This document shows, one piece after another, positions 37,556 through 47,068 of a stretch of 64,000 bases of DNA. The position numbers and the translations under genes were made by a program. Source of the stretch: Nematostella vectensis (Eukaryota; Cnidaria; Anthozoa; Actiniaria; Edwardsiidae); the NCBI RefSeq assembly GCF_932526225.1, contig NC_064040.1:16849994-16913993 (forward strand), in the 5' to 3' direction. Each line of letters begins with the position of its first letter. Within the stretch, counting starts at the first letter, position 1. Below the pieces are notes generated by a model. That model was not told the origin of the DNA and ran no database searches. It saw nothing but the letters and a program-made list of their open reading frames with translations.

Positions 37556-38752
37556 AATTTTGTTAATAATCCTAATTGTTTTCGTTACACGGGGCTTACT
37601 GCCCTTCACATTAAGCTGGCTGTATTGAGGCGGAAGCGCCAGCACTGTTAACAGCCCCCTTTCGCCACCCTCTTTATAAACACTTCTCATTTTATTGAAG
37701 TCCATCCCACTTTTGGCTATCTTCTCTTTCATGGATGAGGAAACGGGCAGACCCCACAAAGTAAACTCCCGGTTTTTCACTTCCTGTGAATGTTTCATCT
37801 GTTTCATAAAGTTATTTATGGTGACGGAAGTGGACATGTCTTTTGGGATTTTCATCAAGACTTTGGCCAAAGCGCAGGCATCTGCTTGGGCATCGTGCGG
37901 CCTGTCGTTTGGGACACCAAACAAATGACCGTGAAGGGCAGGTAGCGATTCCTTTTTGAAAGAGGAATCAAGCGGGCTTTTTTCTTGTTTCTTTGACGCC
38001 CTTATAACTTTAACTGAGTCCAGAAGCACTAAACCAGTGCTAATGAATTCGTTCATGAGATTGTGTCTCTTCAGACAGTTTATCAACAATCGGAAATCAA
38101 ACCTGTCGCCATAATGTGCAACTAGGCGTAGCCTTTTCGGACTTTGGCTTTGGTGCATTTTCAGGAATGCAATAAATTCACGCAGACCATCCTTCTGTGA
38201 AGCGACGTCCGCGAGAGGCCTACCATCTTTTACCAGAACTCTAGACCCGTCTATAAATGCCTTGCTTATACCATGAACTCTGGTAGCGCCTAAATCAATA
38301 CTTCCCCTTGGAAACATGTACCGGGAATGTAGAGGATCACCATTCTCGCTAGCGCATGCTAATTGTATTATATCGTCATTACTTGTATCGAGACCGGTGG
38401 TCTCTGTGTCAAACATTACAGATGTATAATCATCCCATTCAGTAAGACGTTCGCCTTCATTTTCCTCTACATCCATCTCCGATGTACCACCTGAGAGTTC
38501 TTTGTACCTCAAAAAGTCCTCCTCCGTTATTGTTTCTCTTAAGTGAACAATTTGCTCTCTCTTTATGATGCCCTCCTCCTGACGTCCTTCCCCAGTGTGA
38601 TTCCATAGTGTGTTTCTGGGTGCCTTGCTATTGGATGGTCCAGCAATTGAGCCAACACCCGACGACAAGTCATGCTCATTCCCTCGTTTTCTTGACTCGG
38701 ATTTTGTCGCATTGATTGGGCGTTTGTTTTCTTTTTCAGATGACTCCCAGGA
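37556..38752 (-). CDS. DEDDh 3'-5' exonuclease, large internal exon
   Basis: Exon of about 399 codons bounded by a TTTTGTTTTTTCAG acceptor (38,753) and a strong GTAAGT donor (37,555). The open frame runs slightly past both, so the apparent MFFQ start is probably intronic. Catalytic motifs in order: ExoI FDTETTGLD, ExoII VAHYGDRFDFRLL, ExoIII PHDAQADACALA. These supply the Asp, Glu, Asp, His and Asp that hold two metal ions. The N-terminal 100 residues are charged and low in complexity. The arrangement resembles the exonuclease-like domain of animal PML-type proteins and other TREX/DnaQ-fold enzymes. The substrate (DNA or RNA) cannot be decided. The first and last exons are unresolved; a candidate upstream ATG lies near 38,870. 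Confidence 0.75.
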
Positions 38753-39119
38753 CTGAAAAAACAAAACATGGAAAGTCAGTAATGCAAAACAATTTTTAAA
38801 CCTTCCCTACACAATATAGGTCGATCGAAAGCGGAGGCTACCTAAACGAGGTAATGGCGGGGTTTCCATAAATGACGTCGCCTTGCTGGACGGAACTGAA
38901 ACAAGAGAATGTAAAAGACATCTACATATATGTCAATGGACAGAAAATAGTTTTCTTATATCGCGTTGATTTTTCGGTTAGATTTTTTTTTCGGTTGCAA
39001 TGCCGGAATAGACCCCCTTTCGAGATTTAATAGACGTTCAGAACTACTGCCGGCAGTTTTGTGTTTTCTCGGATCCTTGGTAGAGACATGCTTTCGGAAA
39101 GAGCTCATTCTTAGCTTGC

Positions 39120-39460
39120 TTGACAGAGGCTTCAGCTTTCTTTTCGTTGGACTGCTCCTTAGACCAGCCGATCTGAATCACTTGCCTCAGCTGCTGTAGA
39201 ATCTCGTCATCTCTTGTGTTTCTTGACCTCAGCTAGACGATCTACAGTGAGTAACTTAGCCACATTGATCTTCTCGAACTCCCCGGATGCATTCTTTAAA
39301 GACCGCAGAAATACCCGGCTTAGAGTGTCAACTAAATAAATCTCTGCATGGCTTGCGAAGGCGACCGGCTGGCCTCTGCGTCAGAGCGGCCCCAGGCCTC
39401 CATAAATAACCATATCATCATGTATACCGTCCAGCTTATTTAAGGCTTGAGTTGCTTTGT
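39120..39460 (-). mobile_element. Ty3/gypsy retrotransposon pol remnant
   Basis: In shifting minus-strand frames I read DDMVIYGG (reverse transcriptase active-site region), QPVAFASHA (RNase H start), EIYLVDTLSRVFL, and DDEILQQLRQVIQIGW (linker before integrase). The order fits Ty3/gypsy pol, but stops, frame changes and internal deletions show it is dead. Confidence 0.65.
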
Positions 39461-39634
39461 TACTTTCTTTTGGGACATATCGCCTGATACAGAGATTCCA
39501 AATTGTAGTCGCTTCTAGGCAAATCTGCTAAAGGGCGTGTGAAACGTGGTCAACTTGATGGATTTATTATGTGCCAGTACCCATTACGTGTAATCACATT
39601 GGTGAAGAGCTTTTGAAGACCATCGGGAGAAAAA

Positions 39635-39935
39635 CATCATAATAACCGGGAAGGGCTTGTTACGTTGCCTATCCTAGTTCTGTTCTTCCTGTTAAAGAAG
39701 TAGGATCTCAGTAGGTGGAAGGAGTTCTTGGTCATTCCGTACGCTTCCAGTTTCAGAAGTAGCAAAGCTGGAGACACAGTTTCAAAGGCTTTACTCATGT
39801 CGGTCGACAGGACTTCAGTAGTGTGCTTACTTCCAGTCTTCCACCAATCGCAACTGTATCGCTTCAGCTTTAGCTGTTCATGACTTTGTCAGACAATTGT
39901 TCTAGCTGGTCACATAGTGGCTTCTTGACCTTGTC
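39635..39935 (-). mobile_element. CR1-like LINE reverse-transcriptase fragment
   Basis: Minus-strand reading gives CDQLEQLSDKVMN, RLVEDWK, then LSTDMSKAFETVSPALLLLK and LEAYGMTKNSFHLLRSYFFN. These are the conserved blocks around the LxxDMSKAFD motif of CR1/jockey-type reverse transcriptases. Frame breaks are present. The fragment stops abruptly at about 39,935 beside a G-rich stretch, where the viral-type region begins. Confidence 0.75.
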
Positions 39936-40079
39936 GACGGGGGGGACTGGGGGGTTTCAGAGGAACCGGTGGGAGGCGTGGATCGCCCCTCCGGGCCTCC
40001 CAGCGCCGTCTCCCGTCTTAGGCCTGGGGGGCGCGAATCGTCTCTCCGAGCCCCCCAGCTCCGTCTCTATATATCGAGC

Positions 40080-40345
40080 GTATAATGTTTCACGTACATG
40101 AACAATCGGCAAAAGCTAATGTGGGCCAAATCGATTTCACGTACATAGATGGTTTTGGCCAAATCGATTTCAGATAATGTTTCGCGTACATAAACAATCG
40201 GCAAAAGCTAAATCGATTTCACGCACGTAAACAATCGGCAAAAGTTAATGTAGGCAAAATAGATTTCGCGAACACGAATAATCAATTAGGGGCAGGTGTT
40301 TCGCGTGCATGAATAACCAATCAGGGCTGCGGTGTTTCGCGTCCA
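40080..40345. repeat. Degenerate repeat at the left side of the viral element
   Basis: Phrases such as TTTCACGTACATGAACAATC and GGCAAAAGCTAA, with CAAATCGATTTC, recur five or six times with irregular spacing (about 40-60 bp). They precede the leftmost viral gene and could be a terminal repeat, an origin or a promoter region. No protein is encoded. Confidence 0.6.
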
Positions 40346-40644
40346 TGAATAATTAGGGTGTAGGCCGGGCGCGCGCAAGCCCAAGGACCTGCGCGTACAC
40401 GACTTTTTGGGGCAAATAGTGGTGGGGCCGCGAAAACGAGGGAGGCCGCCAACCTACGGAGCGCGGAATAATCGTTTTTCGGCTGTGAGTTCGAAGCCGC
40501 CTGCGTGGCGTTTAAACCTGAGTTCTACTCGAACACCCCGCTCCCGAACTCCTCGCGAATTTTTTGCAGTCTCTTTTTCATCCTTTCGCGTGCCACCAGG
40601 GAGGGCCCCCTCCCGCTTTTTTTATAATGCGGTGCGAGGCCGTG

Positions 40645-41202
40645 TCAAGCTCTGATGGCGGCCTTGAGCGTGTTGTATCTCTCTTGTTCCTGAAGTATTA
40701 GCCGAAACTCTTCGTCTGAGATACGCCCGTCTTGCAGAGCCTTAGAGACCAGCTCGCTGATCGAGTTTTTCTTACTCTCCGCTAGAACCATCGTGTCTTC
40801 GTGTTTAGCCACCTTGCTCGTAAGACCCCTAGAGACCACCCCCGCGCCCGCGCCCACGACACCGACCAGCCCAGCGACCCCTGCCAGCGGAGCGCCGATC
40901 AGAACCCCTATTCCACTCAAAGAGACTCCCAGCCCGGCGCTGGAAAGTACCCCTGCAGCGATGCCGGATGCCACAGACACAGCATGGGTAACGGCGTAGG
41001 CGCGCTTATACTTCTTCCGCACCTGTCGATAATGCGTTATCTCATTGTCTAGAACCGCCTGAGTGTCACGTATTACCTGGAGTCGGAAACTTTGCGCGTC
41101 GCCGCCGGTGCTTGCCGGAGCGGTAGGCGTTTGCGGGGGGTGGGCACTGGGAAGCGGGGGATATATGGATATGCCACCGCTGCTGACGTCGCTGTTCGCC
41201 AT
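40645..41202 (-). CDS. Viral-element membrane protein, 185 aa
   Basis: The ATG at 41,202 is followed by a Pro/Thr-rich N-terminus (residues 1-40), a charged stretch (QVRKKYKRAY), a long Gly/Ala/Val-rich hydrophobic segment (about 70-130, for example GVVSRGLTSK after repeated GVAGLVGV) and a charged tail with DGRISDEEFRLILQEQE. The hydrophobic part could form two or three membrane helices or a fusion/penetration-like segment. The tail resembles a helical pair. I recognise it as a recurring cnidarian protein type with no assigned function. It is leftward, convergent with nothing, and 16 bp from the next leftward gene. Confidence 0.65.
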   Translation of the reverse strand: MANSDVSSGGISIYPPLPSAHPPQTPTAPASTGGDAQSFRLQVIRDTQAVLDNEITHYRQVRKKYKRAYAVTHAVSVASGIAAGVLSSAGLGVSLSGIGVLIGAPLAGVAGLVGVVGAGAGVVSRGLTSKVAKHEDTMVLAESKKNSISELVSKALQDGRISDEEFRLILQEQERYNTLKAAIRA

Positions 41203-41218
41203 GCCTGCTATGTCGGAC

Positions 41219-41907
41219 CTAGGTTAGCTCTAATACGAGGCGGACAGGCTTGCCCTTAAAGTCCACCCGTCTACCACGGTCATCCCTGACCCATATTCGG
41301 ATACTCGAGACAAACTCAGAGGAAGACGCTGCGACGCAAATGGGGATGTCGGGCCCATAGACGACTTTCTCGTGCGGCCTCCCGCGGGTTTCTAGGCAAG
41401 CGAGAACATTTGAAGGCTCGTCTAAGGCGAGGCACTGCGAGCGGTCTACGATGTCGCAGAAGACGTAGATGGCCTCTATTTTCGGCAAAGTCACCTCAAG
41501 TGGGGGGGAGCCCACGGGCATTGCGAGGCCCCGCTCCCCCATCTGATCGTCTTTAGCCTCTAGGCCAAATAGTGCGCAAAGCTCGGCGTTCAGGAACACA
41601 ACGCCTGTGGACACGAGCACGATCTTCCCGGTGAGGGGGTCCTGCTTCGCGGTCAGAATCTGGCTTTTAGCGTGGTTGATCGTTTCCACGATGGACTCGG
41701 CCGTGTGGTGCCCGGCTGGCAGAGTAGCGATGGGCGGGAGGGAGGCATAGTCGTTATCTGCTGCTCCCGCTCGAGATTATACCAGCTGTTAAACAGCGAG
41801 CACTGCCGGAGCGCCACAAAGCGTGGGCGCCTTATCGGCTGCCCGAAGAAGAGCGTCAGTTCACCTCCGGTAAACTCAGCGTGTAGGACCACCATTGTGT
41901 TGAACAT
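41219..41907 (-). pseudogene. Possible minor capsid gene, frameshifted
   Basis: Two overlapping minus-strand open stretches in different frames belong to one gene. The first starts with ATG at 41,907 and runs 84 codons to 41,653. The second runs to 41,219 and has no ATG of its own where it begins. The break lies in about 41,715-41,770, near a G/C-rich run (GGGCGGGAGGGAGG on the plus strand). The beta-rich second part ends FKGKPVRLVLELT. A penton-like or other jelly-roll role is only a guess from context. The break may be mutation, assembly error or, less likely, programmed frameshifting. Confidence 0.55.
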
Positions 41908-41937
41908 AGCCCGCCTTCGTGTTTAATAGGGTTGAGC

Positions 41938-43458
41938 ATGGATTGGGAAGGCTGGCAGATGCTGAACGAGGTCCCCCGAAGGAAGGAGGAGGAGACGAAG
42001 AAGGCGGCAGTTGCGGCGGGAGCCTCTATAGCCGAACATATCAAACACGCTATAGCCGAACAAGCCAAAAAACCGGTCCCCCTAGGTTTCCCTAGGTCTC
42101 TGACCCTCGCGCAAAAGCTGCTCTACGCCGTGCCCGCGACCCCCGTGGAGAGCACGGCCTCAGACATCACCCCACTACTCACGCAGCTGGAGATACACGT
42201 GGCTGAGGACAAATCATTCACGACTAGGGTCCGAGACATATTCAAAGAGACAGTAGTCACACACAAGTCCGCCAAGGAGTCTCGCCGGTGGCTATCGGAG
42301 CCTTCCTATGGGTACTGGCCACAGCAACTCAACTTTGCGGTCTGGTGCGCAACCGCCGGATGTGGGGTGTCCCTAACTGACCCCACTTTCGCCACGCTCC
42401 CCTCTGTCATCAGGGGATTTCTAAGGTTTCACGTCTACTTCACCACCCGGAGGATACTCTACGAGCTCGGCGTCCCCTTGCCTGGCGACATCCCGTTCAC
42501 GCAAAAAGGCAACCCCTACAAGAAGGCCGCTTTCGAGCGTCTATGCATAGAGTTCGGTTTGCCGCGTAAGCCGGACTTCCGATGGAAAGGCGGGCGGAAC
42601 CATGGGCTAGGCGATGTGTTTGTGTTCTACCCGGGGGAGGGGTATCGCAACGTGCACGTGATCCGTGGCTACGACACGGCGGCGGATGAGTACCCGAGCC
42701 ACCTCAATCTGTTTAGCGACGAAGGTGGGACGTACAATAGTGGGAAGCAGGTGGGTTACATACGCAACGACGACCACGGGGGCGTGCAATATAGCTGGTT
42801 TGCGCCCCCCAAAGGCGAGGGGCTGACATAAGCAGGGCTAGGGAGACTCGACCGCTCGGTCGAGGCGTTCGTCTACACAGTGCTTGGTGCACAGGTAAAC
42901 GTCCGTTCCTCCATCGCAGGGGCCGGTGGGCCGGCCATGGAGGCGCAGGCGGAGTTCACGGAGCTGCTCGAAGACGCGATCATAGAAAACGACATCGCTC
43001 AAAGCGTGCAAAGGTACCAGTTAGCCGTGCAGGAGGCCAAGGTGAGACTGAGTCTTGCGGTTGCACCGGGTGTGTGGCTGATGCCGAGCGATCTGGTGAT
43101 AAACACGCAAAGCGTCGTGGGCTACAACAATAAGCTGCAGAAAGCCACGGACTCCATGAAGCTCGGCGCAAACGCGATCAACACCGAGACAAAGCCAGTC
43201 GGTGCTCATAACATGGCCGGTGGGCATCCTAGGGTGCAACACGAGACTGACCACGTGCCGCCCCGGCGGCAAAGCGCCCCTGCGAAAGTGCACGCGGAGG
43301 GCGCGGCTGCCCCGGACCTGGGCAGGCCGCCGGGTGCCGTTCCGGCGTCGGCACGACAGGCTGCGCATAGCACGTCGGGCGAAAAGAGTGACCACACCGC
43401 CCTCAAGGTGGGGTTGTCGGTGCTCGTGGCGGCCGCGGCGTATTACTTGTTCCGATGA
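41938..43458 (+). pseudogene. Large viral-element protein interrupted by an in-frame TAA
   Basis: The frame opened by ATG at 41,938 (MDWEGWQMLNE) stays open for 507 codons apart from one TAA at 42,829-42,831 (codon 298). The part after the stop has no early ATG, which argues that it was once one protein. The first part holds a conserved-looking YWPQQLNFAVWCATAGCGVS segment near residue 120. The second part is helical (VQRYQLAVQEAKVRL), then Pro/Ala-rich, and ends in a single membrane helix (VGLSVLVAAAAYYLF). I recall the two halves being fused in related cnidarian proteins. The function is unknown. It overlaps the convergent gene at 43,443 by 16 bases. Confidence 0.6.
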
Positions 43459-44411
43459 CTGCTTTGCATTTGACGAACCGAGAACGCGGCTACGGCTAGA
43501 ATGAGCAGCCACGCGTTTTCGCCAAGGAATTTCACCGCTTCTCCTGCGGCCTTAAACACGAAGTACGCGATGCTGCCTACTAGCCCGGGGAGAAGCTCGC
43601 CCAGCTTTTTCCCGATGGCCTTAAGCCCGTTACCGACCCCTCTGGCCACGGAAGAGAGCGACTTGCCGAGCGACGTCACAATGGCCGCGATTGTCGTCGC
43701 TACGGCCAACCCGATAGCGGTGGCGGTGAAGCCGTACTTTTTGAAGATGGCTTTGATGTGTTCTCTTAGCGGCTTTTGGTTCTCGAGCTCTCGGTTTTCG
43801 CCTTCTAGTTCGTCAATCTCGGACAGCCTCTCCTCGTTGCGCTCACGGGCCTCTTGGCGGCTACTCTCTGACGAGTTAGGGTCGTCGATGGTCTCCCTGT
43901 CTGTGGCTGCCACCCCTTGCAGCTCTTGGATCCGTTCTGTGTTCTCCTGGATGACCGCGTCTATCTCTGCCACGGACCCCATCGCCAGCTTGAAGCCTCT
44001 CAGGTTTGCAACGTCCTGTCGGACGCTCCCGTCCTCGTTGAACAGCTGTCTTGGTTTAGACCACCCCCCTTTGTCGAGGTTGCGAACCCGTATTAGCGTC
44101 TTTCCCCTCCGGTCTGACTGGAACCGTAGCAGACTCTCTCTAAGGTTTGGGTATTCCTCCCTGAGGAACTGGAGACCGAGTCTTGCCGCCGCACCCTCTG
44201 TGATGAACGAGGTTTCAGCACTTGCCGTTCCTGCGGTTTGCGAAGCCGTCCTATGCGCAGCATGCATACGCGACGACGTGCTCGTCATCGGGATCGACTC
44301 CCCGTCGTCGGGGTCGAACGGGATAAGGGGTGTCGTCTCGTCGTCCCCCACCCCGCGATCGGCGGACTCACCCGGCAAGGTATCGTCAATGTCAACGTCA
44401 ACATCACCCAT
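43443..44411 (-). CDS. Viral-element coiled-coil and membrane protein, 322 aa
   Basis: ATG at 44,411. The N-terminus is acidic (GDVDVDIDDTLPGE). The middle (about 160-230) is a heptad-rich coiled coil (IQENTERIQEL, RNEERLSEIDELEGENRELE). The C-terminal third has basic PLREHIKAIFKKYGF followed by two or three hydrophobic segments (AIGLAVATTIAAIVTSLGK; LLPGLVGSIAYFVFKAAG; NAWLLILAVAAFS). The layout suggests a virion membrane or membrane-perturbing protein. It is transcribed towards 43,443 and divergently from the capsid gene, with 96 bp between the two start codons. No named family is assigned. Confidence 0.7.
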   Translation of the reverse strand: MGDVDVDIDDTLPGESADRGVGDDETTPLIPFDPDDGESIPMTSTSSRMHAAHRTASQTAGTASAETSFITEGAAARLGLQFLREEYPNLRESLLRFQSDRRGKTLIRVRNLDKGGWSKPRQLFNEDGSVRQDVANLRGFKLAMGSVAEIDAVIQENTERIQELQGVAATDRETIDDPNSSESSRQEARERNEERLSEIDELEGENRELENQKPLREHIKAIFKKYGFTATAIGLAVATTIAAIVTSLGKSLSSVARGVGNGLKAIGKKLGELLPGLVGSIAYFVFKAAGEAVKFLGENAWLLILAVAAFSVRQMQSSHRNK

Positions 44412-44507
44412 GATGCGCGCGCATAACTCGTGCTATGCTATGTTAGACATGTCTAACAGTCCGCACCATAGCCACGCGACTTCGTACTTTATGTGCATAT
44501 GTATACG

Positions 44508-45773
44508 ATGTCAGTCAGCGATAAACTCGACCCCCACCGAACACCCAGAATCCCTCTGGGGTTAAAAGACGAGAGAACAGTTCACCGGGTCACTCTCAAC
44601 CCGTCGACGGCCTCCCCAGAGGAGACGCTATATGTGGCGGTCCCGAAGCTGTCGGAAGGCGTCACGCTCGTGCCTGGCTCCTTGAGGGTCGGTCTCGAAC
44701 TCTCCGTCTCAGGCCATGCGAATAATACCGTCGTGAACAACGTCGGCCGAAATCTCGTGAGCCGCCTGAAAATCACGTTTGCAGGAGAAATGCTCCAGGA
44801 CACCAACCGCTACGACGTCTTCAAGACGTATGAGGAGCTTTACCTGTCCAAGGTCGAGAGAGAGGACCGCTTGGAGCAGGGCATACAGTCGGAAAACATG
44901 CGCAAGCTTCGCTCCAAGGCCGGCGATAAGGCGACCAGTAACGCCAAGGAGAACGCTCTAAGCGCCACCCACGGGGCGAGGTACACCATCCCGCTAGACC
45001 ATTCTCTGCTGACGGACCACGGCGTGCTATACCCAAGGGCGCTCTCCGAGGCGCTGCTCTTCGAGATCACGTTCGCATCGGCTGACCAGGTAGTAGTCGG
45101 AACTGATGCCACCAATTTATCCTATGGCATCAAAAATCTAGAGCTGGAGTACGAAAGCCTGAGGGATGACAACCTCGTCCGGTCTGCAGCCGCCGCCTAC
45201 CACAACGGCACAACGTTCTTCTACGAGCAAGTGAACCTTCACAAGACCTTCGTGATTAGCAAAGGGACGGACAGCATAATCAACGAGAGTGTCAACCTGC
45301 CGCGAAGGTCTATGAGTGGTCTGCTGCTCCTCTTCGTGGAGCCATACACGGCAGGGACTCGCGACTCTGAGAAGTTCGTGTACCCCGACATCAAGAGCGT
45401 TCGCGTTACAATCGACGGCACGCCAAACAAAGTCTTCAGCCAGGGCCTGCGCCCCACGGATTTCTGGAGGGAGGCGAAAAGGCGGTTCGTCCGCCCCTCC
45501 CCGGGGGGGCACAGCGGAGCGCCCGCCGCCCCGGCAATCGGCCCCGAGTCGTTCTATGGCGATAACAAATTTGCTCTGTGGATCGACCTTCGAACGACGG
45601 ACGACAGCGCCATCCATAGGGGTGGTCTCCGATTGGTCAATACCCGCGACGGCGTGCACCTCGAGATAAAACGCACGGCAGGCGGCTCGGGTAGCGTAAA
45701 CTGTCACGTGTTTGTAGTGGCCGACGCCCAGATGAACCTTATGAACGGACAACTAGAGTCCATACAATACTGA
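44508..45773 (+). CDS. Candidate major capsid protein, about 421 aa
   Basis: Start taken at ATG 44,508 (MSVSDKL), with an in-frame ATG at 44,499 also possible. The protein is soluble and beta-rich with no membrane segment. Sequence phrases include VNNVGRNLVSRLKITFAGE in the N-terminal half and PRRSMSGLLLLF and KSVRVTIDGTPNKVFSQGL in the C-terminal half, so two similar domains are plausible. Length and position directly before the packaging ATPase fit a double-jelly-roll capsid protein of polinton-like viruses, somewhat short for that class. The fold is an inference that a structure prediction would settle. Confidence 0.6.
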   Translation: MSVSDKLDPHRTPRIPLGLKDERTVHRVTLNPSTASPEETLYVAVPKLSEGVTLVPGSLRVGLELSVSGHANNTVVNNVGRNLVSRLKITFAGEMLQDTNRYDVFKTYEELYLSKVEREDRLEQGIQSENMRKLRSKAGDKATSNAKENALSATHGARYTIPLDHSLLTDHGVLYPRALSEALLFEITFASADQVVVGTDATNLSYGIKNLELEYESLRDDNLVRSAAAAYHNGTTFFYEQVNLHKTFVISKGTDSIINESVNLPRRSMSGLLLLFVEPYTAGTRDSEKFVYPDIKSVRVTIDGTPNKVFSQGLRPTDFWREAKRRFVRPSPGGHSGAPAAPAIGPESFYGDNKFALWIDLRTTDDSAIHRGGLRLVNTRDGVHLEIKRTAGGSGSVNCHVFVVADAQMNLMNGQLESIQY

Positions 45774-45792
45774 GCACATACGCCGGAGCGGT

Positions 45793-46395
45793 ATGGACCC
45801 GAAAAACGTCCCATTTAACGCTCTCATCGTGGGCCCGACGTCATGCGGGAAGACCCAATTCGTAGTGGAACGACTGTGCGGCCCTTTCCGGGGCAAGTTT
45901 GACTACATCGTACTCATGTGCCCCACGTTTGTCTACAACAAAACATACGACGGCTTCGGCGAGGGCGACAATCGTCTGTTTGTCATCGTACCTGAGGCGG
46001 GTCAGATCGACATACTGCTGAGGTTTGTCTCCACTCTCTTCGAAGGCACTAATACGCTAATCATACTCGACGACTGTGCGGCCTCGAAAGACGTAAAGAG
46101 GCGCTCTGACCAGCTCGTCAACTTGGCGTTCAGCGCGCGCCACGTGGGTATCAGCGTGTGGGTGATCACGCAGCAGCTCACTAGCATCACGAAGCCGTTC
46201 CGCGAGAACATCGCGGCCCTGGTGGTCTTCTATACCCCGAGCAAGGCGGACATGAAAGCTATCCTGCATGACTACGGCGCGGAGCTTTCAGAGGAGAAGA
46301 TGAAAGAGTACATGAAGGCCCTCAAGACGAAAAAGTTCTCGAAGTTAGAGTTTTGCTTGCGTCACCCTTATACCATCGCCCTAGTCGAACGATGA
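45793..46395 (+). CDS. A32-like genome-packaging ATPase, 200 aa
   Basis: P-loop NTPase that would pump viral DNA into the capsid. Walker A GPTSCGKT at residues 14-21; Walker B TLIILDD around 88-94; a following SARHVGISVWVITQQL segment matches the sensor region of FtsK/HerA-type packaging ATPases (A32 in poxviruses, the polinton ATPase). The length of 200 residues is normal for the compact polinton/virophage type. It starts 20 bp after the capsid gene and its stop overlaps the next start (ATGATGAGC), so the three genes read like an operon. Intact. Confidence 0.88.
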   Translation: MDPKNVPFNALIVGPTSCGKTQFVVERLCGPFRGKFDYIVLMCPTFVYNKTYDGFGEGDNRLFVIVPEAGQIDILLRFVSTLFEGTNTLIILDDCAASKDVKRRSDQLVNLAFSARHVGISVWVITQQLTSITKPFRENIAALVVFYTPSKADMKAILHDYGAELSEEKMKEYMKALKTKKFSKLEFCLRHPYTIALVER

Positions 46396-46963
46396 TGAGC
46401 GACGAATGCTTTGAGAGTTTTCTCGAGGGGGTGCAGCCTGCCGACCTCCCGGCCGTCGAGACGTTGGAATGCCCGACGCAAGCCGTCCCGGCTGCCGGTG
46501 AGCAAACCGAGATAGCAGACGCGAGGGAGAAACTCGCGATTCTCGTAGCCTCGGGGAAGTCGAGAGAGATGGTAGGCAAAGCCCTGACCCACGGCGACGT
46601 CAAACGCATGAGCGCCGAGGAGGTGAGGAAGTACGAGAGGCGATAGCCAGCCGGACTACAGACGCCCTGGCAGACAGCTTTCTGAAGCTAACGACCAAGC
46701 TGGTAGGCATGGCGCTGCCGATAGACAGTGTGGCCGATCTTCACAACGACCTAGTGTCCGACTACATCATCAACAACGAGCTCCGCGCTTTGTGCGGAAG
46801 CCTAGCTCTACGCTGCGGCCGTTTGATGGCTTTAGCCGCCGGGGCGTTACACATAGCGCGTCATGTGGACTGTCGTGCCGACACCGGAACGGCAAGCGCT
46901 GACGCGCGGTGCCAACGCGAGGTAGCAGCCGCGGACAGTGTCGAGCCCTCCATCCCAGAGTAG
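46392..46963 (+). pseudogene. Small helical viral-element protein, probably frameshifted
   Basis: ATG at 46,392 overlaps the ATPase stop codon. It encodes an acidic helical protein of 84 residues (EKLAILVASGKSREMVGKAL, then EEVRKYERR) ending at TAG 46,644-46,646. A second open stretch in another frame begins within this end and runs to 46,963 (ALPIDSVADLHNDLVSDYII and LRCGRLMALAAGALH). I recall the two parts as one protein in related cnidarian elements, so the break near 46,630-46,650 is likely a lesion. A programmed shift is a less likely alternative. The second part also has its own ATG at 46,709. Confidence 0.5.
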
Positions 46964-47068
46964 ACGCGCGTGTGCACACGCATTTGAAAGCTCGCCACTT
47001 CTCCTACCACAAGGTACCAAGTACTTGGTTCCAAGTAGTTGACACCGCGTGTTCGCACGTCGACGCAG

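Noticed and set aside
38820..38900. Candidate first exon of the exonuclease gene (ATG near 38,870)
   Set aside because: The nearest donor (GTAGCC) gives a splice phase that does not match the large exon; left unassigned.
43501..44565. 354-codon plus-strand open frame antisense to the coiled-coil viral gene
   Set aside because: Ser-rich composition typical of an antisense shadow in GC-rich DNA; the minus-strand frame has the meaningful coiled coil and membrane helices.
45138..45752. 204-codon minus-strand frame opposite the capsid candidate
   Set aside because: Shadow of the plus-strand gene; low-complexity and no recognisable features.
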